Positions 35,187 through 46,831 of a stretch of 64,000 bases of DNA are shown here, in pieces; within the stretch, counting starts at the first letter, position 1, and every line of letters begins with the position of its first letter. Location: NCBI RefSeq assembly GCF_013348745.1, contig NZ_CP054666.1, positions 744,001 through 808,000 of the forward strand, written 5' to 3'. Below the pieces are notes generated by a model, which was not told the origin of the DNA, did no database searches, and saw only the letters and a program-made list of their open reading frames with translations. Made by a program: the position numbers and the translations under genes. This stretch comes from Mycoplasma sp. OR1901. GTDB taxonomy: Bacteria; Bacillota_I; Bacilli_A; Mycoplasmatales; Metamycoplasmataceae.

Positions 35187-35412
35187 ATTTCTCCTTTAAA
35201 TTGTGTATTTTATAAAATTTATATAATTATATCAAAATAATAAATAATACGGCACTATAAAGGAGTAACTAAACTTTAAAAATTAATAAAATAATATAAA
35301 AATATATTTTTAAATAAAAAAACATTAGAATAAAAAGTTGCAAATACATCATTACTTATGTTTTTTTATACCTTATATAAGCATTTTAAAAAATGATTTA
35401 TAAATAAATTAG

Positions 35413-35418
35413 TATAAT
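35413..35418 (+). promoter_or_regulatory. -10 box, leaderless arrangement
   Basis: TATAAT followed by six bases and an ATG; no SD sequence. Same spacing as mutM. Confidence 0.6.
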
Positions 35419-35424
35419 TAAAAC

Positions 35425-37020
35425 ATGAATGAAAAAATTTTAAAAAATTGATATAGCTTATATCACAATGAATCAATTTTTTATAGCACTTACGAAGAAT
35501 TTAAAAACAAATTTCAAGAACAAGAAACAAATGGACTCGATAATTTAAAACAACCTAAAACTACTATTTATGGTATTGAATTTGATACAGATAATATTTT
35601 AGGTTTGAATAACTTTAATCTTTTTACAGTGTTAGCTATAACTGATATTTTTTGTACTAATTTAAGAAAAAATAATAGAAAAATTTTAGTCGGAAAAAGT
35701 AAATATATTGATAATAAACTTTTAGATAGTATGATTAAAATTGCTAATAAAAATAGCGCAGAAATATTTACTTATAACACCGAAGAAATTAACGAATTTA
35801 TAATACTAAATACACTTAAAGGAATGAATATTAAGTATTCAATTTTGCTTGATTATAATCCTGTTAACAATAAATACTATATAAAAATATACAATTCAAA
35901 TGAACTAATTTCATTAGAAGAACAAAATATAATAATAGAAAGTTTAAACGATTTTAATAAATTATTAATTCTTAATCACAACACAGATTCAACAGTGTTA
36001 AATATAGAGAAATTATTCAGTTTAATTGATAAAAAAAATATTCAGCCACAATTGATGAAGTTTAAAAATATATATAAAAAACCTCAATTTCACGTTCAAA
36101 CTTTAATTAGTAATAAGCAAGATAATTATATTATTACTCAGATGTTATCAAATGTTGGTTTTAAGGTATCCAAGTTACAAAGTGGTTTATCTAAAAATAT
36201 AATTAATGATATTAACTTTTATAATTTATATAAACTATTTAACACTTCAACTTATAAAGCCGATTTAATTATAATTCTAGACCAAAATAGCAACTTAAAC
36301 ATAATAGTTCGTGTTAAAAATAGTTATATTAAGTTATCTGAAGATGAATTAATATACCTTTATATTAATTATAGTTTCCTAAAGTGAAAGAAAAACGGAG
36401 AAATTATATATAAAAATATTTTCTTACCTCACGATGTATCATCTAACATATTAAACTTAATGAATATGTATTCAATTTCTTATAAATTTGAAAATGAATT
36501 AAAACCTAAAGATGTTTTATTAGCTTATAATAAAAATAAATTTTCTACATCAAATAGCTATAATTTAAATTTAGAAAATTTTGATTTTATATTTAACTTT
36601 TGTTTAATGCTATATGATTACAAAATAAATAATAATTTATTTGCGTACAAGTACAAAAAAATGTTAGATGATAATTCCAATATATTAATAAAAAATTACG
36701 CATATAAAACAACTTTAGATAAATCAATTTTAATAGCACAAAAAATAATGAATGAAGCGAAAATTTCAAAGAAATTTCATTTTGAAAAATTAGAATACAT
36801 TAATGTTGATGTTCCTGATTTTTGTTACTTAATTAAAGGGCTTATAACAAGTAAAAATAAGATTAATATTTTTACTCTTACCTATGACAAATCAAAACAA
36901 AAAATGAATTTTAAAGTTGAAATAAAACATAATAATAAATGAATAACAAAAATAAGTAATTATTTTTATAACAAGAAACTTCAAAGAAACTTAAATAAAT
37001 TTATAAAAAAATTAACTTAA
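35425..37020 (+). CDS. Phosphohexomutase-like protein lacking catalytic residues (pseudoenzyme)
   Basis: 531-aa protein with the layout of alpha-D-phosphohexomutases (phosphoglucomutase/phosphomannomutase). Residues 143-146 read DYNP inside LLDYNPVNNKYYIKIYN, matching the TASHNPxxYNGxKVY active-site stretch but with Asp in place of the phosphoserine. Residues 286-291 read DQNSNL where the family has the metal loop DPDADR. KADLIIILDQ and KLSEDELIYLYINY support the alignment. The segment before (FTVLAITDIF..RKILVGKS) mimics domain 1. So the fold seems kept and the activity lost. Unrelated neighbours; strong terminator after it. Assignment is from pattern alignment by eye. Confidence 0.6.
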
Positions 37021-37025
37021 TATAA

Positions 37026-37059
37026 AAACCCCTGAATCCTTATTTAGATTCAGGGGTTT
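37026..37059 (+). terminator. Bidirectional terminator
   Basis: Perfect 13-bp stem AAACCCCTGAATC / GATTCAGGGGTTT, 5 nt after the forward gene and just beyond the stop of the convergent one. Confidence 0.9.
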
Positions 37060-37066
37060 ACTATAC

Positions 37067-37795
37067 TTAACTAGTTTTTTTATTGCTTAATCCTAATACT
37101 TTATATCAGAATTTAAATATTAAAATAGGCAATCCTACTCCAATTAAAACAATAACAAAATTTAATAATAATTTAATATCTAAATTATTACCTTTATAGA
37201 AAAATGGGTGGAAGAAATCTAAAAATGAATAAATCACAATCCCTCCTTCTTTGTTGTATTTTAAATAATATGTGCTTATAAATAAAATAAACGCAAATCC
37301 AAAATAAACAAAAACATAAATTAAAGTCATATATTTATCTTTTGAAGGTATTTTTAACTTATCCTTTCAAATGTAGGCAAAAATGAACATGATAAGTGGA
37401 TTAATTAAGTGTGTATGTAATGACTTATATGACTCAAAAATATTATTTCAGTTACTTGATCATGAAATTAAACCTCAGTAGACTAAAAAAGTAATTGAAA
37501 TTAATACTATAGAGTGAAAGAATAACCTTCTAATCACATGTTTTTGACTAAAACACATTAATAGTAGTGTTATTAGACTAAAATAGTTTGTTAAATTAGT
37601 GAAATAAAAAAGTTGTGAATACCTTAAGAAAAAAGTCTCAAGGTTAAAATGCGTAATCTTTTTATTTGGATCTGGATCTTTAAATAAAATCATTGAAGTT
37701 AGTATTAGTCCCGTTGTAATCGCGAGTAATACCAAACTAACAACAAGTGTCACAATTTTGCGACAATTTGGTTTATCTTTAAATATTTTTTTCAT
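37067..37795 (-). CDS. Polytopic membrane protein, DUF1600/Pr6Pr-like
   Basis: 242-aa protein with about six helices: VTLVVSLVLLAITTGLILTS, YFTNLTNYFSLITLLLM, FFHSIVLISITFLVYW, INPLIMFIFAYI, YMTLIYVFVYFGFAFILF and LLLNFVIVLIGVGLPILIF. YFTNLTN after the first helix, LHTHLINPLIMF and SFLDFFHPFFY resemble the Pr6Pr/DUF1600 proteins widespread in mycoplasmas (from memory). Function unknown. Two TGA codons encode Trp. Confidence 0.55.
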
Positions 37796-37820
37796 AATTA
37801 ACTATTATATAGTTAATACA

Positions 37821-37850
37821 AAAAAATAAAGCTTTTTTGCTTTATTTTTT
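37821..37850 (-). terminator. Terminator of the HAD gene
   Basis: Stem AAAAAATAAAGC / GCTTTATTTTTT overlapping the stop codon. Confidence 0.75.
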
Positions 37851-38687
37851 TCGTTTGGAAGTTTGCTGCGAAATTTGTCTTTTTAAATCAAAATCAGTGC
37901 GATATAAATAATCATCAATAGCTTCTGCTAAACCATTTTGTTCAACACTTGATGTATGTAATTTTGCAAATTGGATTGAATAATCATCAATATTAGCCAT
38001 AGCATAAGAATAATCAGTCATTTCAAACATAGAAATATCATTTTGGCTATCTCCTATAGCCATTGTTGTTTTAACATCTGTATCAAAAATATTATCACAT
38101 AATCATTTCATTCCAGTACCTTTAGAAACACCGGGTTTAGTAATTTCAATATGTGAAACTAAATAAACAATATTTAAATTAATTTTCATTTCTAAAGCTT
38201 TGTCATAAAATTCTTTTAACTTATCTTTGTCACCATATAATTCGATTTTATGTAAATCATTTGGTATTTCACCAGTTAAAATTCAATCTTCATATTCACA
38301 AAATTCGGTTATAAATTTAAGAAATTCAGGTGTAGGGTCTTTTAAGAAATATCTATTGTCACCAAAGTAGTATAAAGATACACCCACTTCATCCGCTAAA
38401 TCTCAAATTTTCTTAGCTTCAGTAGTATCGATATATTCAATATTCAATACTTTTTTCTCTAAATTATCATAAATAAGTGCACCGTTTGAACAAACAATGT
38501 AACGAGAACTCATTTGATCAGCTAACCTTTGTATTTTTTGGTATGGAGCATTACCTGTATTTATTACAAATTCAACTCCCTTTTCTTTAATTTCTGCTGC
38601 TTTATCAATATTTACTTGTGATAAAACTTTTCCAGGAAACGGATAAATTGTTCCGTCTACGTCACTAAAAATTACTCATTTTTTCAT
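37842..38687 (-). CDS. Cof-type HAD-IIB family hydrolase
   Basis: 281-aa HAD phosphatase. Motif I FSDVDGTIYPF (two catalytic Asp, residues about 9-11), motif II VINTGN, motif III with a Lys in the HIEITKPGVSKGTGM stretch and motif IV GDSQNDISMFEM. The large cap domain marks Cof/IIB, enzymes that dephosphorylate sugar phosphates, nucleotides or flavin precursors. Substrate unknown. Mycoplasmas carry many such paralogues. Monocistronic, minus strand. Confidence 0.9.
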
Positions 38688-38802
38688 AATTTAAATTATA
38701 CTAAACTTTAAAATATTAATAAAAAAATAAGCCTTTTAAATCATTTTTTTATTAATATAATAGTTATATTTATAACTTTAATATAGTATAATTTAAATAC
38801 TT

Positions 38803-40611
38803 ATGAATAAAGAAAAGATAAAGAATTTTTCAATTATTGCACATATCGATCACGGTAAAAGTACACTTGCTGATCGTATTTTAGAAATGACAAATACCGT
38901 AGCGACTCGTGATTTAACAAGTCAATTTTTAGACTCGATGGATTTAGAGAAAGAGCGTGGTATAACTATAAAATTAAACGCCGTGCAAATTAAACACAAA
39001 GATTATATTTTTCACTTAATTGATACACCAGGTCACGTCGACTTTACTTATGAAGTTTCACGTTCATTAGCGGCGTCAGAAGGTGCATTATTGCTTGTCG
39101 ATGCTACTCAAGGTATTGAAGCTCAAACTTTAGCAAACGTTTATTTAGCATTAGAAAATAATCTTGAAATCATACCTGTTATAAATAAAATTGATTTACC
39201 TTCAGCTGACGTTGAAGCGGTTAAAAAAGAAATTGAAGAGGTTATCGGTATATCAACAGATAACGCAGTTTTAGTGTCTGCTAAAACTGGTTTAGGTGTT
39301 GATAAATTACTTGATAGTATTATTAAATATATTCCTTCACCGAAAGACGCTAACGATGATAAACCACTTAAAGGTTTAATTTTTGATAGTTATTTCGACC
39401 CATATCGTGGTGTTGTTATGCTTGTTAGAATTTTTGAAGGTAAACTTAAAGTGGGCGATAAATTTAAATTTATGTCAAGACACGATGAAGAAAATGACTA
39501 TCACGTTATAGAACTTGGAATTAGAAACCCACACGAAACTAAAAAAGACTTCTTAGAAGCTGGTGAAGTTGGTTGAGTTTCAGCCGCAATTAGAGACGCT
39601 AAAGAAGTTAATGTCGGTGATACTATTACTTTAATTTCGAACCCTACAGATAAAGCACTTCCAGGTTATAAAAAAATGAAACCTGTTGTCTTTACAGGTT
39701 TTTACCCAATTGATACTCGTGATTACTCACTTTTAAAAGAAAGTTTAGAAAAAATTTCACTTAGTGATTCATCAATTACCTGAGATCAAGAAACATCTAA
39801 AGCTTTAGGTTTTGGATTTAGGGTTGGATTTTTAGGTCTACTACACATGGAAATTCTACAAGAAAGACTTGATAGAGAATATAAAGTTGGAATTATTGCA
39901 ACTAGTCCTAGTGTTGAATATGAAGTACATTTAACAAATGGTGAAGTTGAAATGATCGCTAACCCAACTTTATTACCAGATAGAACTTTTATTGAAAAAA
40001 TTAAAGAACCATATGTTGAAGCTAAAATCTTCATACCAAATGAATATATTGGTAATGTAATGGAATTATGTCAAAATAAACGTGGTATTTATAAAAACTT
40101 AGAAATGATTGATGAAAAACGTTCACTTGTTGTTTATGAATTACCATTAGCAGAAACAATTTTCGATTTCTTTGATAGACTAAAATCAAGCACAAAAGGT
40201 TATGCATCATTTGAATACGAATGAATTGGATATCGTGAAAGCGACTTAGTTAAAGTTGATATTTTATTAAATGGTGATAAAGTTGATGCTTTCTCAATAA
40301 TTACTCATAAAGATAGAGCATATGAAAATGCTAGAGAATTGTGTCAAAAATTAAAAGACGCAATTCCACGTCAAAACTTTGAAGTTCCTGTGCAAGCCAC
40401 AATTGGTGGAAAAATTATTGCTCGTGAAACTATTAAAGCCTTCCGTAAAGATGTTACAGCTAAACTTTATGGTGGTGATGTTACACGTCGTCAAAAACTA
40501 CTTAAAAAACAAAAAGAAGGTAAGAAACGTATGAAGAAACTTGGATCAATCGAAGTTCCACAAGAAGCATTCTTATCAATTCTTAAAACAAATATAGATC
40601 CAAAAAAATAA
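38803..40611 (+). CDS. lepA: Elongation factor 4 (LepA)
   Basis: 602-aa translational GTPase that acts on stalled or mis-translocated ribosomes. GTPase motifs [37 protein letters not shown] and VSAKTGLGV come first, then EF-G-like domains and the LepA-specific C-terminal domain ([36 protein letters not shown]). Length is typical (about 600). Two TGA Trp codons. TATAAT lies 10 nt before the ATG without an SD, so its leader is at most a few bases. pepO follows after 10 nt. Confidence 0.97.
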
Positions 40612-40621
40612 AGGAGAAACA

Positions 40622-42538
40622 ATGGAGAAAAAATTACTTAAAGATGACTTTTTTGCACATATAAATGCAGAATGGTTAAAAACAGCTAAAATTCCTGATG
40701 ACCGTTCAAGTATCGGTTCATTCGTTGAATTAGATATTAATTTAGAAAAATTATTAAAAGAAACGATTACTAAATGATCAAAAGATCAAACACAAATACC
40801 TAATAATCCACAATTATTAGAAATGGTTAAATTCTACAATTTAATTATTAACACAGAAAAAAGGGATGAATTAAATTGATCTCCAGCTAAAGAAACATTT
40901 TTAGAACCACTTAGAAATGAATTAAAAAGCATGACTTTTAAAGATTTCTTTAACTGAGATAGAGATAAATATTTAGAATACTCATATTTACCATTTGATT
41001 TCTCTGTCGATGAAGATTTTGTTGATAACACTAGAAAAATTGCATGATTAGGTGAATTACCAACAATTTTGCCTTCAAAAGAAACATATCAAAATGAGGA
41101 AGAAAAAAATAAATTATTAAACGTTTGAAAAGAAATGGTATTAGATTTATTAACTGATTATGGATTAGAACAAGAAGTTGCAAATAAAATGGTTAATAAT
41201 GCAATTGAATTCGATAACCTTTATAAAGATTATGTTAAGAGTTCAGTTGAAAATGCAGATTATGTTTCAGCATACAACTTAAGAAAAAGAGGAGAAGTTA
41301 CATTATCTAAACAATTTGATTTTTGAACTAAATTAGACGAATTAATTGGACAAAAAGTAACAGAAGTTTCAATTCAAAACCTTAAAGTTTTTGATGCATT
41401 TGATGATATATTTAATGATAAAAACCTTGATAATTTCAAAGACTTAATGTTTATTTTTAATTTATTAGGTACAACTCCCTATTTAAATGAAAGAATTAGA
41501 GCTAAAGCATCTGTGTTCAAAAATACAGTATATTCAATTAGTAAAAATAGATCATTAGAAGATTATGCGTTTGATTTAACTAAAAAATATTTCTCTATGC
41601 CACTAGGTATGTATTATGCAAACACATATTTTGGTGAAAAAGCTAAAAAAGATGTTGAACAAATGGTTCAAAGCATGATTAAAGTTTATGAAGAAAGATT
41701 AAAAAATAACAAATGACTTTCGAAAGAAACAATTGATAAAGCACTTGTTAAATTATCTAAATTTGAATACATGGTAGGTTACCCAGAAATAATACAACCT
41801 TATTATTCTGAATTTAAAGTTAAAACTTATGATGAAAACGGAAGTATATTCTCATCAGTACATTCATTCGGAAAAATAATGGCTGAATATAGACTTAGTT
41901 TATACCATAAAGAAGAAGATAAAAGATTTTGAGGTATGTCACCTTCAACAATTAATGCATATTACCATCCAATGAAAAACCATATTGTATTCCCTGCAGC
42001 TATTTTAGCTTACCCATTCTATGATGTTAATAGATCTAAAACAGCTAACTTTGGTGCTATTGGTGCAGTTATTGCTCATGAAATATCACACGGTTTTGAT
42101 AATAACGGTGCACAATTTGATGAAAATGGTAAATTAAATAATTGATGAACTGATAATGACAGATTAGAATTCCAAAAAAGAACAGCAGCTGCTATTAAAT
42201 TATATGATGGTAGAGAAACTGAATTTGGTAAAGTTAATGGTAAATTAACCGTTTCAGAAAATATTGCTGATTTAGGTGGATTTGATTGTGCTTTAGAATC
42301 TGCACAACGTGAGCCTGATTTTAAAGCAGAAGAATTCTTTGAAAGTTGAGCAACAACATGACGATCAATCTACAAAGAAGGAACAGCGAAACGTTTATTA
42401 GACTCTGATGTTCACTCACCAGCAAAAATACGTGCAAATGTTATTTTAGCTAATAACGAATTATTTGAAAAAACTTATGATATTCAACCAGGTGATAAAA
42501 TGTATGTACCTGATGAAAATAAAGTAAAAATTTGATAA
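40622..42538 (+). CDS. pepO: M13-family zinc endopeptidase PepO
   Basis: 638-aa neprilysin-type oligopeptidase. Start FFAHINAEWLK, the M13 motif NAYYHP (445-450) with FPAAIL, the zinc motif HEISH (486-490) in AVIAHEISHGFDNNG, and the third-ligand motif ENIADLGG about 60 residues later. No signal peptide, so cytosolic. Many TGA Trp codons. SD AAAGGAGAA spans the lepA stop, indicating a lepA-pepO operon. Confidence 0.94.
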
Positions 42539-42540
42539 TA

Positions 42541-42572
42541 AAAAAAATAGAGGTTTTGGCCTCTATTTTTTT
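42541..42572 (+). terminator. Bidirectional terminator of pepO and the convergent helicase gene
   Basis: Stem AAAAAAATAGAGG / CCTCTATTTTTTT with loop TTTTGG. It overlaps the last codons of the convergent gene. Confidence 0.85.
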
Positions 42573-45286
42573 GTTAATCATTCAACATAATTGAATTTTT
42601 TAATTTTATAACCAGATTTGATTGATCTATCTATATAACCTTCAATAGTGTTGTCTACTTTTTTCAATATCCTTACAATTGATAAAGCATCAAATAAACC
42701 ATCGTGGAAAGCTCCTCGTTCTAAATTATAATCATATACTAGATGTTCTAGTTTATAACTATTGTGGTTTGGTGCAAGTTTTTTCATTGTTTGCAAACTA
42801 CATAAATAATCAAATTTTACATCATTTAATTTATCCCCAATTTCTTCGCTATAATGTTTAAAATTGAAGAATAATCTATAAACATCAAAAGCACTGTTAT
42901 GTGCTATTCATAAATAATCACCAGTTAAATATTTATGTATTTTGTCAAACTCTTCGTAAAATTTAGGTTTATTCTTTAAAAAATCTTCACTAATTTTATG
43001 GACTGAATAAGCTTCATAATGTATACGTAAATCATTTTTAAAATATAAATTCATTTCATCAACTTTAACTTCGTTTTCGTAAACTACAAGTGCTAGTTGT
43101 ATAATTTCACCTTGTAATGATGTTGTTTCTGTATCAAAAAACACTATCTTATCATATTTTCTTTTTGTTTTTATTGACTTATTATTTGTTTTTTTGACAG
43201 TTGTTGGAATATTATTAGTTACTTTTTTGGTTGTTGAATTATTAATTGTTAATCCAATGGAGTCATCTTGTTTTATATTTGAAGTAGGTTTTTTAATTAT
43301 TAAATTTTTATTAATAGCTTCGATTTCGTTTTCGTTATAAGTATTAATAAATTCTTCAACACTAATTTCTTTTTCTTTTTTGTTTAAAGCTTCTAATAAT
43401 ACTTCTTCAAACTTATCATAATCTTTAATGTTGATTGTATATCGAGAATTATCTCTAATATTTATTAAATTACCAGATGGAATATTTTTATTTATATTTG
43501 TTTTATGTATTAAAAATAAGTAAATAGCTACTTGTAAATAGTTTTCGAATGATACTTTTGTTACGAATTTAACTTCATGAACAATATTAGCATCTTCTTG
43601 ATATAAATCTATCATACCTACAACATTTTTCCAAGTGACTTGAAATTGTTTTTGAAGATTTAAGTCTGATAAGTATTCTAACATTCTTAAATTAATTTTA
43701 ACACTATTTTTCTCATCAATTCAAGTTGGAAAATTATTAATATTATCTTCAAATGGTTTTAATCTTGTTAAGTCATTGTTTTCAATAGAATTCTTAATAA
43801 AACATAATTCTAAAAAAGTGTTAACTTTTTTATCTAAAATTTTATTAATATAATGCGATGTACTATTTGATATAAGTTTAAAACCTTTCATAATTTCCAA
43901 TAATGTTTTATTTTCTTTTTTAAACTTATATAAGTCATTTCTTTCAAATATATTCTCGGCATAAATTCCGTTTATATCGGAAATATTGTAGACTAAATTA
44001 TTATATGTGATGTTATTAGATATTTCTATGTTTTCATCTTTAGTATTAATTTGTTCAAATTCAATTAATTCTTTAAATTTTTCTTCAATTTGATTAGGTA
44101 AAAATTTTACAATTTCAGTTACTTTTTTAAATCTTTGGAAATCATCATTTGCTTCAATTTCGTCATCTTCATTTATTAAACCATAAATTTGGTCTTTTAA
44201 ATATTTCATTAAAGTTGGTAAGCTATCTTTTTTATTATAAAAAATATGTAATTCTTCTATATTTCTAGTCGCTGCTACATAAAACAATTTATTAAATTTA
44301 TCTGTATTGTAAAGTGCTTCAGTTCGTTGATTAAAATTAAGCATTACAACAACTTTACGCTCTAATCCTTTTACTTGATGTACTGTACTAAAAACAATTT
44401 TACCCATAGTTTCTATAGGATTTACTTTTTCCTCATTATCCGATCTAGAAACATAAACATTAAACCCGTTTAAAGTAAGTTTATTAGCGATAGATTTTAT
44501 GTTTTCTGAATTTGTTGAATATGATAATACGAATATGTTTTCTTGTCCGTATTGTTTAATTTTATTTAATATAGTTTCTTCTATCAAATTGCTTCCGTAA
44601 TCAAATGTACTAATATTTACTAAGCCATCTCTATTTAACGCATTAAAAGATTCGTTTTTATATTGTTTACTTCCATTTAATAAATGTCATGTTGCATTTG
44701 GAACTCTAAATGAACCATTTATTTCTAATTTTTTTCAAGTTTTAGAAGGTATTAATTTATCAATATTTTCTAAAAACATTGAATTAGCTTCTTTAAAACT
44801 ATATATTTCCTGGTTAGAGTCACCTATAAACATAACTCTTGCAAGTGGATTACATTTTAGTATTTTAAGTATTAAACTTCAATAAAGCGGAGTTATATCT
44901 TGAGCCTCATCTATAATAATTGTGTCATATTCATTTAAAGTTAATGTAGCTATTTGATTAAATTCTTTTAATGAGAAATCATCTAAAACTGTTTTCTTAC
45001 TTTTCTTAGTTGCAAATGAGTGAAATGTATGCACTTCATAACTTTTATCAGCGATACCTTTACTTTTAATTCTTTCTTTAGTATCACTCACTAATTTTGT
45101 GTTATATGATAAAACTAGTGTTTTCCAACTCAAATTATATTTGTTTGAATCATAAATAATTTCAACTATTGTTTTAGTTTTACCGCTTCCTGCAGCTGCG
45201 TTTACTATTAAATTATCACCATAAAAAGAGTCGATTATCTTTCTCTGCTCTACTGATAATTTCTCTTCTTTCTTTTCTACTTTCAT
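42563..45286 (-). CDS. SF1 helicase with RecB-like nuclease and DnaQ-like exonuclease modules
   Basis: 907-aa protein in three parts. (1) UvrD/Rep-type helicase: NAAAGSGKTKT (29-39), DEAQD (126-130), GDSNQEIYSF, STVHQVKGLE (300-309), FYVAATR (335-341). (2) A PD-(D/E)XK domain of RecB/AddB type: GMIDLYQ (D560), HEVKF (E571, K573), then YLQVAIY (Q585, Y589). (3) After a Lys/Thr/Asn-rich linker, a complete DEDDh 3'-5' exonuclease: FFDTETTS (D718, E720), AHNSAFD (D801), HDGLFDA (H861, D866). All catalytic residues are kept, so it should unwind and degrade DNA. No partner genes are nearby; it lies alone between pepO and the ribosomal operon. Nine TGA Trp codons break it into pieces in standard code. 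Confidence 0.85.
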
Positions 45287-45304
45287 ATTATTAAATAATT
45301 AGAA

Positions 45305-45326
45305 AAATAGAGGTTACCCTCTATTT
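45305..45326 (-). terminator. Terminator of the S10-spc operon
   Basis: Stem AAATAGAGG / CCTCTATTT, loop TTAC, T-run on the minus strand, 8 nt after the rplO stop. Confidence 0.8.
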
Positions 45327-45333
45327 AAAATTA

Positions 45334-45774
45334 TTATAATTCCTCAATTGTTCCATTAAGTTTTTCAAATGCTGCTTTTGCAGAAGCAGAAGCTTTATTT
45401 ACAACAACATGTAATTTTTTAGTTAATGTACCATTTCCTAATAATTTAATAGGTAATGATCTTTTTACTAAACCTTCTTCGAATAATCTTTCTACTGTTA
45501 CTTTTTCACCATCTTTGAATTTTAATTCTAAGTCTGATAAATTAATTACTTGGTATTCAACGTGATTTACGTTTGTGAATCCACGTTTTCCAATACGACG
45601 GAATCATGGAGTTTGACCCCCTTCGAATCCTAATCTGTGCCCTTTACGTTTGTTTTGCCCTGATTGACCTTTACCAGCTTGTTTACCTTTACCAGCAGCA
45701 TGTCCACGCCCTTTACGGTGTTTGTCTGGTCTTGAACCTTCTGTTGATTTTAATGTATGTAATTTAATTGCCAT
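45334..45774 (-). CDS. rplO: Ribosomal protein L15
   Basis: 146-aa 50S protein. [16 protein letters not shown], then [18 protein letters not shown] and [18 protein letters not shown] (the Trp is TGA), and a C-terminal [15 protein letters not shown] complete the family. It follows rpsE directly, without rpmD, and is the last gene of the operon here; a terminator follows and secY is not adjacent. Confidence 0.95.
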
Positions 45775-45776
45775 AA

Positions 45777-46454
45777 TTATTTAAAGTCCTTTACGTCTTT
45801 GTCTCTAAGGTCAGCGATTTGTTCAGGTGTTCTTAATTGTTTAAGAGCTTTAACTGTTGCTTTAACGATGTTTGCTTTTTTACGTGATCCGTATGTTTTT
45901 GTAACGATGTCTGTATATCCAGCAAGTTCAACAACAGCACGTACAGCACCAGAAGCGATAAGTCCTTTTCCTTTAGGAGCAGGTTTTAACATAACTTTAG
46001 ATGCTAAGTATTTTGTCATTGGAATTTCGTGTGGTATTGTACCTGTTTTACTATCAAGTGGAACTGTTACTAAATTATTTTTAGCATCTTTGATAGCTTT
46101 TTTGATTGAATCTGGAACTTCATTTGCTTTTCCGTGTCCATATCCAACAACACCTTTTTTGTTTCCGATAACTACGAATGCTGAGAAACTAAATCTTCTA
46201 CCACCTTTAACAACTTTAGTAACACGAGCAATATCAATAACTTTTTCTGTATATTCTGATTCTACTCTTTGACGGTTGTTTCTTGGGTTGTTTCTTCTTG
46301 GTCCACGACGATTTTGTGTTCTACCCTTGTTATCTGAGTTTTCTTTTTGTTCTCCAGTAGTGTTTTTTCTTGGTCTGAAAGTTTTTTTAGCGGTAACTTC
46401 TTTTGTACCTGTTGTTTCGTTTTGAGTTAAAACTTTTTTATTATCTTTTTCCAT
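45777..46454 (-). CDS. rpsE: Ribosomal protein S5 with extended N-terminus
   Basis: 225-aa 30S protein. The S5 core starts at [21 protein letters not shown] near residue 70 and includes [18 protein letters not shown] and [22 protein letters not shown]. About 65 N-terminal residues are a polar, Arg/Asn/Lys-rich tail absent from the E. coli protein. Such tails are common in mycoplasma ribosomal proteins. Confidence 0.95.
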   Translation of the reverse strand: MEKDNKKVLTQNETTGTKEVTAKKTFRPRKNTTGEQKENSDNKGRTQNRRGPRRNNPRNNRQRVESEYTEKVIDIARVTKVVKGGRRFSFSAFVVIGNKKGVVGYGHGKANEVPDSIKKAIKDAKNNLVTVPLDSKTGTIPHEIPMTKYLASKVMLKPAPKGKGLIASGAVRAVVELAGYTDIVTKTYGSRKKANIVKATVKALKQLRTPEQIADLRDKDVKDFK

Positions 46455-46456
46455 AA

Positions 46457-46807
46457 TTAGAATTTAACTCCTTTCGCTCTTACTGATTCAGCAAATGCTT
46501 TTACACGACCGTGGTATAAATATCCACCACGATCAAATACTACTTCTTTAATTCCTAGTGAATTAATTTTATCACCCATTAATTCACCTAATTTTTCAGC
46601 AGCTTTTACGTTACCACCGTATGTTTCATCTTTAAGTGTTGAAACTGACGCTAATGTAACTCTTGCTTGGTCATCGATTAATTGTGCATAAAAGTTTTGG
46701 TGAGATTTAAAAACGTTTAAACGTGGTTTTGTAGCTGTACCGTTAATTCAGTAACGTGCACGTTGGTGCTTAACTTTTCTAGCTTGATTTCTTGATAATT
46801 TTGCCAT
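46457..46807 (-). CDS. rplR: Ribosomal protein L18
   Basis: 116-aa 5S rRNA-binding protein. [21 protein letters not shown] (Trp by TGA), [15 protein letters not shown] and [18 protein letters not shown] are diagnostic. Two nucleotides separate its stop from the rpsE start. TGA in the Trp position hides the true ATG in a standard-code reading. Confidence 0.94.
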
Positions 46808-46831
46808 AATGTTTTAATTAGCTTTCTAAAA

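Noticed and set aside
45799-46272. A 157-codon open frame antisense to rpsE
   Set aside because: rpsE is unmistakable on the other strand; the antisense frame has no RBS or recognisable domain.
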